This document shows, piece after piece, positions 9,196 to 17,458 of a stretch of DNA of 50,027 nucleotides. Below the pieces are notes generated by a model. That model did no database searches. It had not been told where the DNA came from and saw nothing but the letters and a program-made list of their open reading frames with translations. The stretch is from an uncultured Chloracidobacterium sp. Its GTDB lineage: Bacteria > Acidobacteriota > Blastocatellia > Chloracidobacteriales > Chloracidobacteriaceae. The stretch covers positions 1 to 50,027 of the forward strand of contig CALCKX010000008.1 in NCBI GenBank assembly GCA_937966115.1, written 5' to 3'. The position numbers and the translations under genes were made by a program. The number at the start of each line of letters is the position of its first letter. The first letter of the stretch is position 1.

Positions 9196-10899
9196 ATGCC
9201 AGAAAGCCCCTCGCCGGCGGCGCCCCCTGAAAGGAAGCCGCTGGAAACTGAAGCGAATCCGCCAGCGGCGACAGAAACGGCCGCGTCCGCGCCGGGAACG
9301 CTCACGACCACGGGCGTCCCAGACCTGCTCCGCCGAGCCTACAGCGAGCGGTTCACAGGCGAGATCCTCCTGGCCCGCGGCGCGGAGCGCAAGCAAATTT
9401 ACTTTGAAACCGGCAATATCGTCTTCGCGTCGAGCAACCAGGCCGCAGACCGCATTGGCGAGTCCTTGCTTCGCCAAGGCCTCATCACGCCGGCCGACTT
9501 CGAGCGCGTCCTGGCGCAAGCCGCCGAGGGCAAGCGCTTCGGGCAGGCCATTGTCGAGGCCGGCATCATGTCGCAGCGCGACCTGATCACCAACATCACT
9601 TTTCAGGTTCTGGACATCATTTACTCCGTCTTCAACTGGACCACTGGCTCGTATGAGTTTATCGCCGGCGAGCAGCGCGTCGCGGAAGAGCTAAAACTGA
9701 AGCTCACCACCGCCAGCATCATCCTGGAAGGCGTCCGGCGCATTGAGGACTTCGGCATCATCCGGCGCGGACTGGGCGATCTCAATCGCTTCATCGCCCC
9801 GTCGTCCTCCCCGCTGTTACGCCTGCAAACCATGACGCTCAAGCCGTTTGAGCGTCAGCTGCTGGAACTCATCGCCCAGCCCCTCGATCTGCTCCAGATT
9901 CTGGCGGCAGTCAACGCGCCGCCCGCCGCCACGCTCAAGGCATTGCTCGGACTCATCGCGGCCGGCGTCCTGGAGCAAACCGATCCGCCCATACTCTCCC
10001 GCGATACCGGCAAGCTGGAAATTCCGGCGGCGCTCCGCCCGTTCATCCCGCTCGCCGCGCCGGCCAGGGCCTCGCAGGCGAGCCTGGCCTATAGCCCGGA
10101 TTACGCCGCCCTGCGCCCGCAACTCGACGACTTGTGGGCGCGCATTCGCCTCGGCGACCCGCGGGCGATTCTCAATGCGCCTGCCGGGGCCTCGGTCGAG
10201 GAAATCAACTTCGCCTATCTTCGGCTCGCGGATCGCTTCCACCCGGATCGCTTCCTCGCGGCGCCGATGCCGCTCCGGCGCGAGATTGACGACGCTTTTC
10301 GGCACATCGTGCAAAGCTATGAATACCTGCGCCGGCAGGCCCTGCAATCCCGGATGCAGCGCGCCACCGGCCGCTTCGTCGCCGCGCCCAGCGCCGCCCG
10401 TGTCACCGGAGCGCACCCGGCGGCAGCGACCGGGTCGCTGCCGCCGCCCCAGCCGGCCGACGCGCGGACGCCCGGCGCGCCCGCGCCGCGCACGCCGAAT
10501 CCGGTCAAGCCCACCGGCAACGCGGAGGTGGATGCCGCGATTGACGACCTTCTAGCTTATCTCGACGATCAGAAAGCGCCGCTCGTCGTCAGCGACTCGC
10601 TCTCGCTCCTGCTGCGCACCGCGCCGCCCTTCGCCCTGCCGCGCGACCGGGTCGCTGAAATCGTTGCCGGATGGGCCTATAACGCGGCGAGTCGGCGCAA
10701 CCGCCCGCTGAATGAAATGCTGCTCGCCGCGCTCGGGGACATCCGCCACGCCGAGCAGGCGCGCGTCCTCGCGGCTTTCAATCCGGACCTGTTCTATGAA
10801 GCCTTTGTCGCTGACCTGATGCCGTTCTGCCCGCCTGAAGAGAAGGAGCTCTTTCAACTCAAGCTGGGCGGCATTCGGGAGTTTTTACGCCACGCTTGA
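9196..10899 (+). CDS. DUF4388 (PATAN) and J-domain protein
   Basis: The 567 residues begin with a disordered Pro/Ala-rich stretch. A DUF4388/PATAN-type domain follows at about 35-170, recognisable from VPDLLRRAYSERFTGEILL and the later FNWTTGSYEF segment. A helical region follows, then a J domain at about 310-380 with the diagnostic H349-P-D tripeptide needed to stimulate DnaK ATPase. After a Pro/Ala linker the C-terminal 140 residues are helical and unrecognised. DUF4388 is known mainly from signalling proteins linked to gliding motility and two-component systems; a cytosolic scaffold or co-chaperone role is an inference. AAGGA sits ten bases before the ATG. Confidence 0.8.
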   Translation: MPESPSPAAPPERKPLETEANPPAATETAASAPGTLTTTGVPDLLRRAYSERFTGEILLARGAERKQIYFETGNIVFASSNQAADRIGESLLRQGLITPADFERVLAQAAEGKRFGQAIVEAGIMSQRDLITNITFQVLDIIYSVFNWTTGSYEFIAGEQRVAEELKLKLTTASIILEGVRRIEDFGIIRRGLGDLNRFIAPSSSPLLRLQTMTLKPFERQLLELIAQPLDLLQILAAVNAPPAATLKALLGLIAAGVLEQTDPPILSRDTGKLEIPAALRPFIPLAAPARASQASLAYSPDYAALRPQLDDLWARIRLGDPRAILNAPAGASVEEINFAYLRLADRFHPDRFLAAPMPLRREIDDAFRHIVQSYEYLRRQALQSRMQRATGRFVAAPSAARVTGAHPAAATGSLPPPQPADARTPGAPAPRTPNPVKPTGNAEVDAAIDDLLAYLDDQKAPLVVSDSLSLLLRTAPPFALPRDRVAEIVAGWAYNAASRRNRPLNEMLLAALGDIRHAEQARVLAAFNPDLFYEAFVADLMPFCPPEEKELFQLKLGGIREFLRHA

Positions 10900-10929
10900 A
10901 CGCCCCCGCTCTCAGCCTTGGAGGTTAAT

Positions 10930-11661
10930 ATGCCGAGCCAAGCCAGCGCCGGCGCGCGCCGGTTGTCGCATCCCTCCCCGCATCGCCTAGCCTGGGGCTT
11001 CGCCCTGGGACTCTCGCTGACCGCAGGCGCGGCCGGGCAAGCCCCTTCTGATCCGCCATCCCGCCCCCGCGCCTACGCCACTAGCGCCGCGAGCCAAGTC
11101 ACGCTGCCGACCGGGACGCCGCTGACGCTGGAGCTGCTGACGCCCGTCCACACCCGCATCAACGCCCCGGGCGATGAAGTCGTCGCGCAGCTCAAGGAAT
11201 CCGTCCGCCTCGCCGATGGCTCGCTCGTCATTCCGCGCGGCACGGAAGTGCGCGGCACCATCGCCGCCGTCAATCCCGCCAAGCTGCCCCAGCGCGCAGC
11301 GCGCCTCCAGATGGTCTTCGACACCCTGGTGACCGATCTCGGTCACCAGCAAATGGCGGCCGTCGTCGTTTCCATTGATGACATTGGCAACGAAGCTCGG
11401 CTGCGGGCCGACCAAAACGGCGTTGTCTCCGGCGGTCGCAGCGGGCGACGCACCGTGCAAAACGCCATCAGTGGCGGCTGGCTGGGCAGCATTGGCGCTG
11501 GCGCCATTGTCCTAGGCGGCGGCGGGGGCGCGGCCGCGGCGGGAACGCTCGGCGGCGGAGCGGCGGGCGGCGTCCTGCTGACGCGCGGCAATGACATTCG
11601 CCTGCCCCAGGGCGCGATTGTTCGCCTAACCCTTGTCAAGCCAGCCACGATCGCCCTGTGA
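10930..11661 (+). CDS. exported protein with VirB10/TrbI-like beta core and glycine-rich segment
   Basis: The ATG at 10930 is preferred to an upstream TTG at 10918, because GGAGGT (10920-10925) lies four bases before it. The 243-residue product has a hydrophobic signal at about 17-37. The middle part (LPTGTPLTLELLTPV, then IPRGTEVRGTI) resembles the beta-barrel core of TrbI/VirB10 proteins. A glycine/alanine-rich stretch (about 175-215) could be a glycine-zipper membrane segment. No other conjugation or type IV secretion genes are present, so a transfer role is unlikely. An envelope role fits the PEGA neighbours. The stop overlaps the GTG start of the next gene. Confidence 0.6.
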   Translation: MPSQASAGARRLSHPSPHRLAWGFALGLSLTAGAAGQAPSDPPSRPRAYATSAASQVTLPTGTPLTLELLTPVHTRINAPGDEVVAQLKESVRLADGSLVIPRGTEVRGTIAAVNPAKLPQRAARLQMVFDTLVTDLGHQQMAAVVVSIDDIGNEARLRADQNGVVSGGRSGRRTVQNAISGGWLGSIGAGAIVLGGGGGAAAAGTLGGGAAGGVLLTRGNDIRLPQGAIVRLTLVKPATIAL

Positions 11662-13052
11662 AGAAATCCAAGCTCCTCGCCCCAGCTCCCGAGCCAACCG
11701 CCGTCCCCGCTCGGGCGCCCATCGCCCCGCCCGCCGCCGCCCGCCCGCCGCGCCCCCGCCGCCGCGGGCCCTGGCGCTCGACTTTGCCCAGCGGGCTGAC
11801 GCTGATCGTCGAGCCAATGGCGCATGTCCGCTCCGTGGCCATCTCGATCTGGAACCGCATCGGCGCGCGTCACGAGCCGGCCCGCCTCAACGGCATCAGC
11901 CACTTTGTCGAGCACATGCTTTTCAAAGGCACCGAGCGCCGCAGCACGCGTCAGATCGCCATTGAGAGCGACCGCCTCGGCGGGCAGATCGAAGCCGCCA
12001 CCATGATGGAAGGCGTCAACTACCATCTGCAAACCCTTGACCGCTACCTGCCCGAGGCGCTCGATCTGCTGACCGACCTCCTGCTCGCCCCGCGTTTCGA
12101 CGAGGCAGAGTTCCGTCGCGAGCGAATGGTCATCCTCGAAGAAATGAAGATGATCGCCGACAACCCGGAGGAGCTGATCTTCGAGCTGTTCTTGGCCGAT
12201 TTCTTTCCCAATCACGCGCTGGGGCGTCCCATCGAGGGGACGCCGCGCATCCTGCGCCGCCTCGCCTGCGACGACTTGCGCCGCTTTCACCGGGCGGCCT
12301 ACCACCCGCGGCAGCTCGTTGTCTCGGTCGCCGGCCGGGTCGCGGCCGACCTGGTCTTGGAACACTGTCGGGCGAATTTTGTCGCAAGCGAGCGACTGCC
12401 CTTGGATGAGCCACTTGAGACTTATGTCGGCGCGCCGACATTCTGCCGCGGCCACGAGCGCGAACTGGAGCAGGCGCACTTGCTGCTGGGCGTTCCCGCC
12501 CCGTCGCTGCATTCGCCGCAGCGCCCGGCCGCGACCCTGCTCGCCACGCTCCTCGGCGGCGGTCTCAGCTCCCGGCTCTTCCTCCGCGTCCGCGAAGAAG
12601 CCGGGCTGGCCTACAACATTTACGCGGACGCCATGGCGTATCGCGACGCCGGCGTCTTCCTCATCTATGCCGCCGTCGCCCCGCGCAACCTCAAGCGAGC
12701 GATCAAAGCCATTGTCCGCGAAACGGCCCTGGCCGCCCAGGGCGGCTTCACGGAAGACGAGCTCGAGCTTGCCAAGGCCCAGCACCTGCTGAGCCTGCGC
12801 CTGAGCCACGATGCGGCGAGCGCTCGCGCCAGCCAGAACGGATACCAAGAAATCACTTTTGGTCAACTATTTAGTAATAAAACCCTCGAAAACGAGATTA
12901 ACCAAGTCACCCGCGCCGAGCTACAGGCGCTCGCCCGTGAGCTTTTTGCCGGCCAAGCTTTTTCCGGGCTGACCCTGGGAGGGCTGGGGCGGCATGGGCT
13001 TCAGCCGGATTGGCTTCGCATTCCAGCCCATGTTTCACGTTCAACGGCTTAA
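11658..13052 (+). CDS. M16-family zinc metallopeptidase
   Basis: This 464-residue protein is a pitrilysin/processing-peptidase relative. The inverted zinc motif H82-F-V-E-H86 is intact, and the downstream acidic helix (REREMVILEEMKM region) supplies the third ligand. The second half carries the inactive-domain RxY-type signature (LSSRLFLRVREEAGLAYNIYA), so the chain has the usual two-domain size. It starts with GTG at 11658, overlapping the previous stop by four bases (GTGA). A Pro/Ala/Arg-rich tail of about 35 residues precedes the fold. Positions 12850-12900 form an AT-rich codon patch. A parS-like 16-mer overlaps the last codons. Confidence 0.88.
   Translation: MKKSKLLAPAPEPTAVPARAPIAPPAAARPPRPRRRGPWRSTLPSGLTLIVEPMAHVRSVAISIWNRIGARHEPARLNGISHFVEHMLFKGTERRSTRQIAIESDRLGGQIEAATMMEGVNYHLQTLDRYLPEALDLLTDLLLAPRFDEAEFRRERMVILEEMKMIADNPEELIFELFLADFFPNHALGRPIEGTPRILRRLACDDLRRFHRAAYHPRQLVVSVAGRVAADLVLEHCRANFVASERLPLDEPLETYVGAPTFCRGHERELEQAHLLLGVPAPSLHSPQRPAATLLATLLGGGLSSRLFLRVREEAGLAYNIYADAMAYRDAGVFLIYAAVAPRNLKRAIKAIVRETALAAQGGFTEDELELAKAQHLLSLRLSHDAASARASQNGYQEITFGQLFSNKTLENEINQVTRAELQALARELFAGQAFSGLTLGGLGRHGLQPDWLRIPAHVSRSTA
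13031..13046 (+). other. parS-like 16-mer (candidate ParB binding site)
   Basis: TGTTTCACGTTCAACG matches the widely conserved parS consensus TGTTTCACGTGAAACA at 13 of 16 positions, including the complete left half and the central CACGT. It lies over the last codons of the M16 peptidase gene, where the codons GTT TCA CGT TCA are unlike the GC-ending codons around them. parAB lies 13 kb away. The right half is imperfect, so binding by ParB is uncertain. Confidence 0.35.
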
Positions 13053-13080
13053 GCGCTTTCTTAAAGATTGCTAGCAACCC

Positions 13081-13872
13081 ATGCGGTTTACCATACTTGC
13101 CAGCGGCAGCGCGGGCAACGCCACCCTTATCGAGACCGCCCGCGCCGCCGTCCTTATCGACGCCGGGCTTTCCGCGCGGGCGCTCGCGCAACGCATGACC
13201 GACGCGGGTTTCCCTCCCGCGCGCCTCAGCGCCATCGTCATCACTCATGAGCACGCCGACCACGTCGGCGGGCTTTCGGCGCTGGCGCGGCGACTCGGCG
13301 TCCCGGTCTTCATCGCGCCGGCAACCCGCCGACAGCTCCGCCTGAAGGAAAAGGATGAAAGCGGCATTCGCTGGGCCGATCCGCTGGCGGCCGAACAACC
13401 CATCATCATCGGCGATCTCGCCCTGACGCCCATCGCCGTCCCCCACGACGCCGCCGAGCCATTCGCCTTCACCGCGACCGCGGCCAACGTCAAGCTCGCG
13501 GTCGTCACTGACTTGGGCTACATCCCGGCCCATGTGGCCGCCCGCGTGGCCGGCTGCCACGCGCTCGTGCTGGAAGCCAACCACGACCGCGACCTGCTGC
13601 GCGCCAGCGCCTACCCGTGGGCGCTCAAGCAACGCATCGCCAGTCGCCTTGGACACCTCTCCAACGATGAAATGGCGCGCTTTCTGCGCGAGGACTTCGA
13701 CGGCAACGCAAGCTGCATCGTCCTGGCGCACCTCAGCCAGCGCAACAACCATCCGGAGCTGGCGCGGTTGGCGGCCCTTCAGTCGCTGCGCGCCCGTCAC
13801 CCCCAGCGCGACTGGGAATCCATCGTCGCCGTCGCCCCGCCCGCCGGGCTTGGAAGCTGGCGCGCGCTGTGA
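13081..13872 (+). CDS. MBL-fold metallo-hydrolase (WalJ/YycJ-like)
   Basis: This 263-residue cytosolic protein has a metallo-beta-lactamase fold. The N-terminus MRFTILASGSAGNATLIE matches the WalJ/YycJ branch. The metal motif H56-E-H58-A-D60-H61 is complete, with later ligands in LVLEANHD and LAHLSQRNN. WalJ-like proteins are thought to be 5'-3' exonucleases or nuclease-related hydrolases; the substrate here is not determined by the sequence. The start has no strong ribosome binding site, and the gene follows the M16 peptidase by 28 bp. It probably lies in the same transcript as the thioesterase and purB. Confidence 0.85.
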   Translation: MRFTILASGSAGNATLIETARAAVLIDAGLSARALAQRMTDAGFPPARLSAIVITHEHADHVGGLSALARRLGVPVFIAPATRRQLRLKEKDESGIRWADPLAAEQPIIIGDLALTPIAVPHDAAEPFAFTATAANVKLAVVTDLGYIPAHVAARVAGCHALVLEANHDRDLLRASAYPWALKQRIASRLGHLSNDEMARFLREDFDGNASCIVLAHLSQRNNHPELARLAALQSLRARHPQRDWESIVAVAPPAGLGSWRAL

Positions 13873-13894
13873 GCAAGCCCTGCAAGCCGACGCT

Positions 13895-14356
13895 ATGAGC
13901 CACCGCCACGTTCCGCGCAGATTTCTCTTCCCCTTCGCGCATCCCCTGCGCGTCCGCTGGGCCGAAGCGGACCCGCAGGGCATCGTCTTCAATGGTCACT
14001 ATCTGACATACTTTGACGTCGGCGTGACGGAATACTGGCGGGCCGCCGGGTTGCGCTACCCGGAGTCGTTCGCGACCGCCGAAAGCGATATCTTCCTGGT
14101 CAAGGCGACGGTCGAATACCACGCGCCGGCCCGCTTTGACGACCTGGTTGACGTTGGCGTCCGGTGCGCCCGGCTGGGGCGCTCTAGCATGACCTATGCC
14201 TTGGCGATTTTCCGCCAGGGCGACTGCCTGACCAGCGGCGAGCTGATCTATGTCAATGCCGACCCGCGCACCCGAACCGCCCAGGCGCTCCCTGAAGTCA
14301 TCCGAGCGCGCCTGACCGAATTTGAATCGACCCTTGAAATGTCGTCCAAGCCATGA
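13895..14356 (+). CDS. YbgC/4-hydroxybenzoyl-CoA-type acyl-CoA thioesterase
   Basis: This 153-residue hotdog-fold thioesterase starts at MSHRHVPRR; the longer frame upstream would run back through the MBL gene and is not used. The family motif is visible in VRWAEADPQGIVFNGHYLTYFD, in which an acidic residue and a histidine lie in the usual active-site segment. The family hydrolyses acyl-CoA thioesters; the acyl chain is not predictable. The stop overlaps the ATG of purB in an ATGA arrangement, indicating translational coupling. Confidence 0.85.
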   Translation: MSHRHVPRRFLFPFAHPLRVRWAEADPQGIVFNGHYLTYFDVGVTEYWRAAGLRYPESFATAESDIFLVKATVEYHAPARFDDLVDVGVRCARLGRSSMTYALAIFRQGDCLTSGELIYVNADPRTRTAQALPEVIRARLTEFESTLEMSSKP

Positions 14357-15699
14357 TCAAGCGTTACGCCCTGCCTGAAATGACCGCCCTGTGGAGCGAC
14401 GAGCGGCGCTTCCAAGCCTGGCTCGCCGTCGAGCTTGCCGTCTGCGAGGTCCATGCCGAGATGGGCGTCATTCCCGCCGCCGCGCTGGACGAGATTCGGG
14501 CCAAGGCGCGGTTTACCGTCGAGCGCATCGCCGAGATTGAGCAGACCACGCGCCACGACGTGATCGCGTTCACGACGGCGCTGGCCGAGAGCATCGGCCC
14601 CGCGGCCCGCTATGTCCACTTTGGCCTCACGTCCTCGGACGTGACCGACACGGCCAATGCCATCCTCATGCGCGAGGCCTGCGACCTCCTCCTGCGCCGC
14701 CTCGACGCCTTCGCCGCGGCGCTCAGAGCGCGGGCCTACGAGCACAAAGACACCGTCATGATCGGTCGGACGCACGGCGTCCACGCCGAGCCAACCACCT
14801 TCGGGCTGGCGCTGGCGCTCTACTACGCCGATGCGCAGCGCAATCGACGGCGACTCGCGCGCGCGCGCCAGGCCGTCGCCGTCGGCAAAATCTCCGGCGC
14901 GGTTGGCACCTTCGCCCACCTCGACCCGGAAGTCGAAGCGCGGGTCTGCGCCCGGCTCGGCCTCCAGCCCGCGCCAATCTCCACGCAGGTTATTCAGCGC
15001 GACCGCCATGCCGAACTCCTCGCCACGCTGGCGCTGATCGGCGCGGGCATCGAGAAGGCGGCGCTCGAAATTCGCCACCTTCAGCGCACGGAAGTCCGCG
15101 AGGCGCGGGAATCCTTCGGCCCGGGACAAAAAGGCTCGTCGGCGATGCCCCACAAGCGCAATCCCATCGTTTCTGAACAACTGTGCGGGCTGGCGCGCAT
15201 CCTGCGGTCGAACGCGCAGGCGGCGCTGGAAAACATCGCCCTCTGGCATGAGCGCGACATTTCTCATTCGAGCGTCGAGCGCATCATCCTGCCGGATAGC
15301 TGCATCCTGACCGACTACATGCTGGCCAAGGCGACGCAGCTCATCGAAGGCTTGGTCGTGGACGCCGACCGCATGCGCGCCAACCTCGAAAGCCTGCGCG
15401 GCGTGACCTTTTCCGGCGCGCTCCTGCTGGAGCTGACGCGGCGCGGCCTTGACCGAGAAGCGGCCTACGCCATCGTGCAGCGACTCGCCCTCCAGGCCTG
15501 GGACGCGGGACAGGACTTCCTGGCGCTGGCCAGCCAGGACCCGGAAGCGCGCAGCTTCATCGCGCCGGACGACCTGGCGCGACTCTTCGACCTCAAGCAT
15601 CAGTTGCGCAATGTAAATGCCATCTTCGAGCGCGTTTTCAATGCGCCGAAAGCCGATGACTTCCCGCCCTCTCAGGTCGGCGGAGCGGAACTTTTCTAG
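14353..15699 (+). CDS. purB: adenylosuccinate lyase
   Basis: This 448-residue enzyme catalyses two fumarate-releasing steps: SAICAR to AICAR in purine synthesis, and adenylosuccinate to AMP. The flexible signature loop GSSAMPHKRNP with the catalytic serine is intact, as are the motif TSSDVTDTAN and the catalytic histidine region GRTHGVHAEP. The length is typical of the short bacterial form (430-450). The ATG overlaps the thioesterase stop. The end of the gene is followed by the htrA-type gene after 70 bp. Confidence 0.96.
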   Translation: MIKRYALPEMTALWSDERRFQAWLAVELAVCEVHAEMGVIPAAALDEIRAKARFTVERIAEIEQTTRHDVIAFTTALAESIGPAARYVHFGLTSSDVTDTANAILMREACDLLLRRLDAFAAALRARAYEHKDTVMIGRTHGVHAEPTTFGLALALYYADAQRNRRRLARARQAVAVGKISGAVGTFAHLDPEVEARVCARLGLQPAPISTQVIQRDRHAELLATLALIGAGIEKAALEIRHLQRTEVREARESFGPGQKGSSAMPHKRNPIVSEQLCGLARILRSNAQAALENIALWHERDISHSSVERIILPDSCILTDYMLAKATQLIEGLVVDADRMRANLESLRGVTFSGALLLELTRRGLDREAAYAIVQRLALQAWDAGQDFLALASQDPEARSFIAPDDLARLFDLKHQLRNVNAIFERVFNAPKADDFPPSQVGGAELF

Positions 15700-15769
15700 C
15701 CGCGCATCGTTCGACAGGCCGGCTTCCGCCAGCATCAAACCGTTTAGCCATTCGCCTGGAGCTATGCCT

Positions 15770-17305
15770 ATGACACGTTATCAGATGCTTGTTAATGCAA
15801 GCGCTTTCCAAAGCGCCATCTATCAGCTTTGCCAACACGCCATCCGCGTCAGGACCTGGCTCGCGGTTGGCGCGCTCGCCCTGACCGCTCTTCTCGGCGG
15901 CATTGGCGGCAGCGTCGCCGCCCGGCTCTTGTCGCCGCCTCCAGCGCCGCCGCCAATATCGATCCATTCGCGCGCCGGCGAAGCCCTGCCGGCCGCCGGC
16001 TTTTCCGCGGTCGTCAGGGCCACGCTGCCGGCTGTCGTGAACATCTCCACCACCCGCGCGACCCGCGGGCAAGTTGATCCAGGCTTTGATCTGCCCTTTT
16101 TTCCTGACATCTTCGGCCCGGCGCCGCGCCGCCAACCAGTCAACAGCCTTGGCTCGGGAGTCGTCGTCAGCGCGGATGGCTACCTTCTCACCAACCACCA
16201 CGTCATCGAAGGGGCCAGCGACATCAAGGCGACGTTCGCCGACGGGCGCAGCCTCAAGGCCAAGCTCGTCGGCACGGACCCCAAAACCGACATCGCGGTG
16301 CTCAAGGTTGACGGAGCCAACCTGCCCGCCATTCCGCTCGGCGATTCCAGTCAAGTTGAAGTCGGCGATTTCGCGCTGGCCATCGGCAATCCCTTCGACC
16401 TCGGACAAACCGTCACCTTCGGCATCGTGAGCGCCCTTGGGCGCGGCAACCTCGGCATCGAGGCCTATGAGGATTTCATTCAAACCGACGCCGCCATCAA
16501 TCCAGGCAACTCCGGCGGCGCGCTCGTCAACCTTCAGGGACAGCTCATCGGCATCAACACCGCCATCATCGCGCGCGGCGCGCAGGGCAACCAGGGCATC
16601 GGCTTCGCCGTTCCCGTCAACATGGCGCGCTTAGTCATGGAACAGCTCATCAAGAACGGACGGGTTGCCCGCGGCTACTTGGGCGTCACGCTGCAGGACC
16701 TCAACGAAGCGCTTGCCAAGCAGTTTGGCGTCACGGGCAACCAGGGCGTCGTCATCACGGATGTCGCGGCCGATAGCCCAGCCGCCAAAGCCGGACTCCA
16801 GCCCGGCGACGTGATTCTGGAACTCAATGGGCAGCCGGTCCGCGACCTTCGCTCGCTTCGCCTGACAGTCGCCCAGACGCCTCCCGGCACGATGGTCCGG
16901 CTCAAGGTTCTCCGCGACAAAGCGGCGCGCGACATCAGCGCCAAGCTCGACGAGCTGCCTGACGACCAGCCCCTTGCCAGAAACCCCGACCAGGGCGAAG
17001 CGCCGCAAGCTGGCGCCCCGGCTGGGAGCGCGCTGCCAGGCGTCACGGTCGGCGAGCTGTCGCCGGCGCTCCGCAGTCGGCTCAATCTTTCCAGCGGCGT
17101 CATCGTCCGGGGGGTACAGCCAAATAGCGCGGCGGCCGAAGCCGGCCTCCAGCGCGAAGACATCATTGTGCAAGTCAATCAGCAACCCGTGATGAACGCC
17201 GCCGGATTTGACGCGGCGGTTCGGCGGGGACAGGGCGAAGTCCTGCTGCGCATCTATCGCGGCGGCGCGAACCTATTCCTGGTCGTGCCGCTTGGACGCG
17301 ACTAA
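15770..17305 (+). CDS. HtrA/Do-like periplasmic serine protease with two PDZ domains
   Basis: The ATG at 15770 is chosen because GGAG at 15758-15761 is eight bases upstream; the ATG at 15764 is too close, and longer frames invade purB. The 511-residue product has an N-terminal membrane segment (about 31-52), which may act as anchor or signal. The trypsin-like domain has an intact triad H144, D174, S248 (GNSGG). PDZ1 begins at GYLGVTLQDL and PDZ2 at GVTVGELSPA, the architecture of DegP/DegQ. It would degrade or chaperone misfolded envelope proteins. A perfect 19-bp inverted repeat follows the gene. Confidence 0.94.
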   Translation: MTRYQMLVNASAFQSAIYQLCQHAIRVRTWLAVGALALTALLGGIGGSVAARLLSPPPAPPPISIHSRAGEALPAAGFSAVVRATLPAVVNISTTRATRGQVDPGFDLPFFPDIFGPAPRRQPVNSLGSGVVVSADGYLLTNHHVIEGASDIKATFADGRSLKAKLVGTDPKTDIAVLKVDGANLPAIPLGDSSQVEVGDFALAIGNPFDLGQTVTFGIVSALGRGNLGIEAYEDFIQTDAAINPGNSGGALVNLQGQLIGINTAIIARGAQGNQGIGFAVPVNMARLVMEQLIKNGRVARGYLGVTLQDLNEALAKQFGVTGNQGVVITDVAADSPAAKAGLQPGDVILELNGQPVRDLRSLRLTVAQTPPGTMVRLKVLRDKAARDISAKLDELPDDQPLARNPDQGEAPQAGAPAGSALPGVTVGELSPALRSRLNLSSGVIVRGVQPNSAAAEAGLQREDIIVQVNQQPVMNAAGFDAAVRRGQGEVLLRIYRGGANLFLVVPLGRD

Positions 17306-17319
17306 GCGCGCTTTTCCCC

Positions 17320-17360
17320 GCAGCCAAGCGACCCCGCCGGGGGCGGGGTCGCTTGGCTGC
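17320..17360. terminator. perfect 19-bp hairpin after the HtrA gene
   Basis: Arms 17320-17338 and 17342-17360 are exact reverse complements around a three-base GGG loop. No U-tract follows (GGCAAGTC), so it is not a classic intrinsic terminator. It may end or protect the HtrA transcript, or be a copy of a dispersed intergenic palindrome. Confidence 0.55.
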
Positions 17361-17458
17361 GGCAAGTCGGCGGCGAGCCCTGCCTTCGGCGCATGACTTG
17401 CCGCCTTTTGCCGGTCGCACTACCTTATCCCCCATGCCTGCGCAGGGAGAGTCATGCC

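Noticed and set aside
10930-11661. VirB10/TrbI-like protein as sign of a conjugative system
   Set aside because: No other type IV secretion, relaxase or plasmid genes are present; the resemblance is limited to the beta core.
11343-12866. A 507-codon open frame on the minus strand opposite the M16 peptidase gene
   Set aside because: GC-ending codons of the real gene leave the opposite strand open. The product has no domain, while the plus-strand gene has an intact HxxEH motif and family-wide features.
14248-15738. A 496-codon open frame on the minus strand opposite purB
   Set aside because: Same shadow effect; the plus-strand product is a complete adenylosuccinate lyase.
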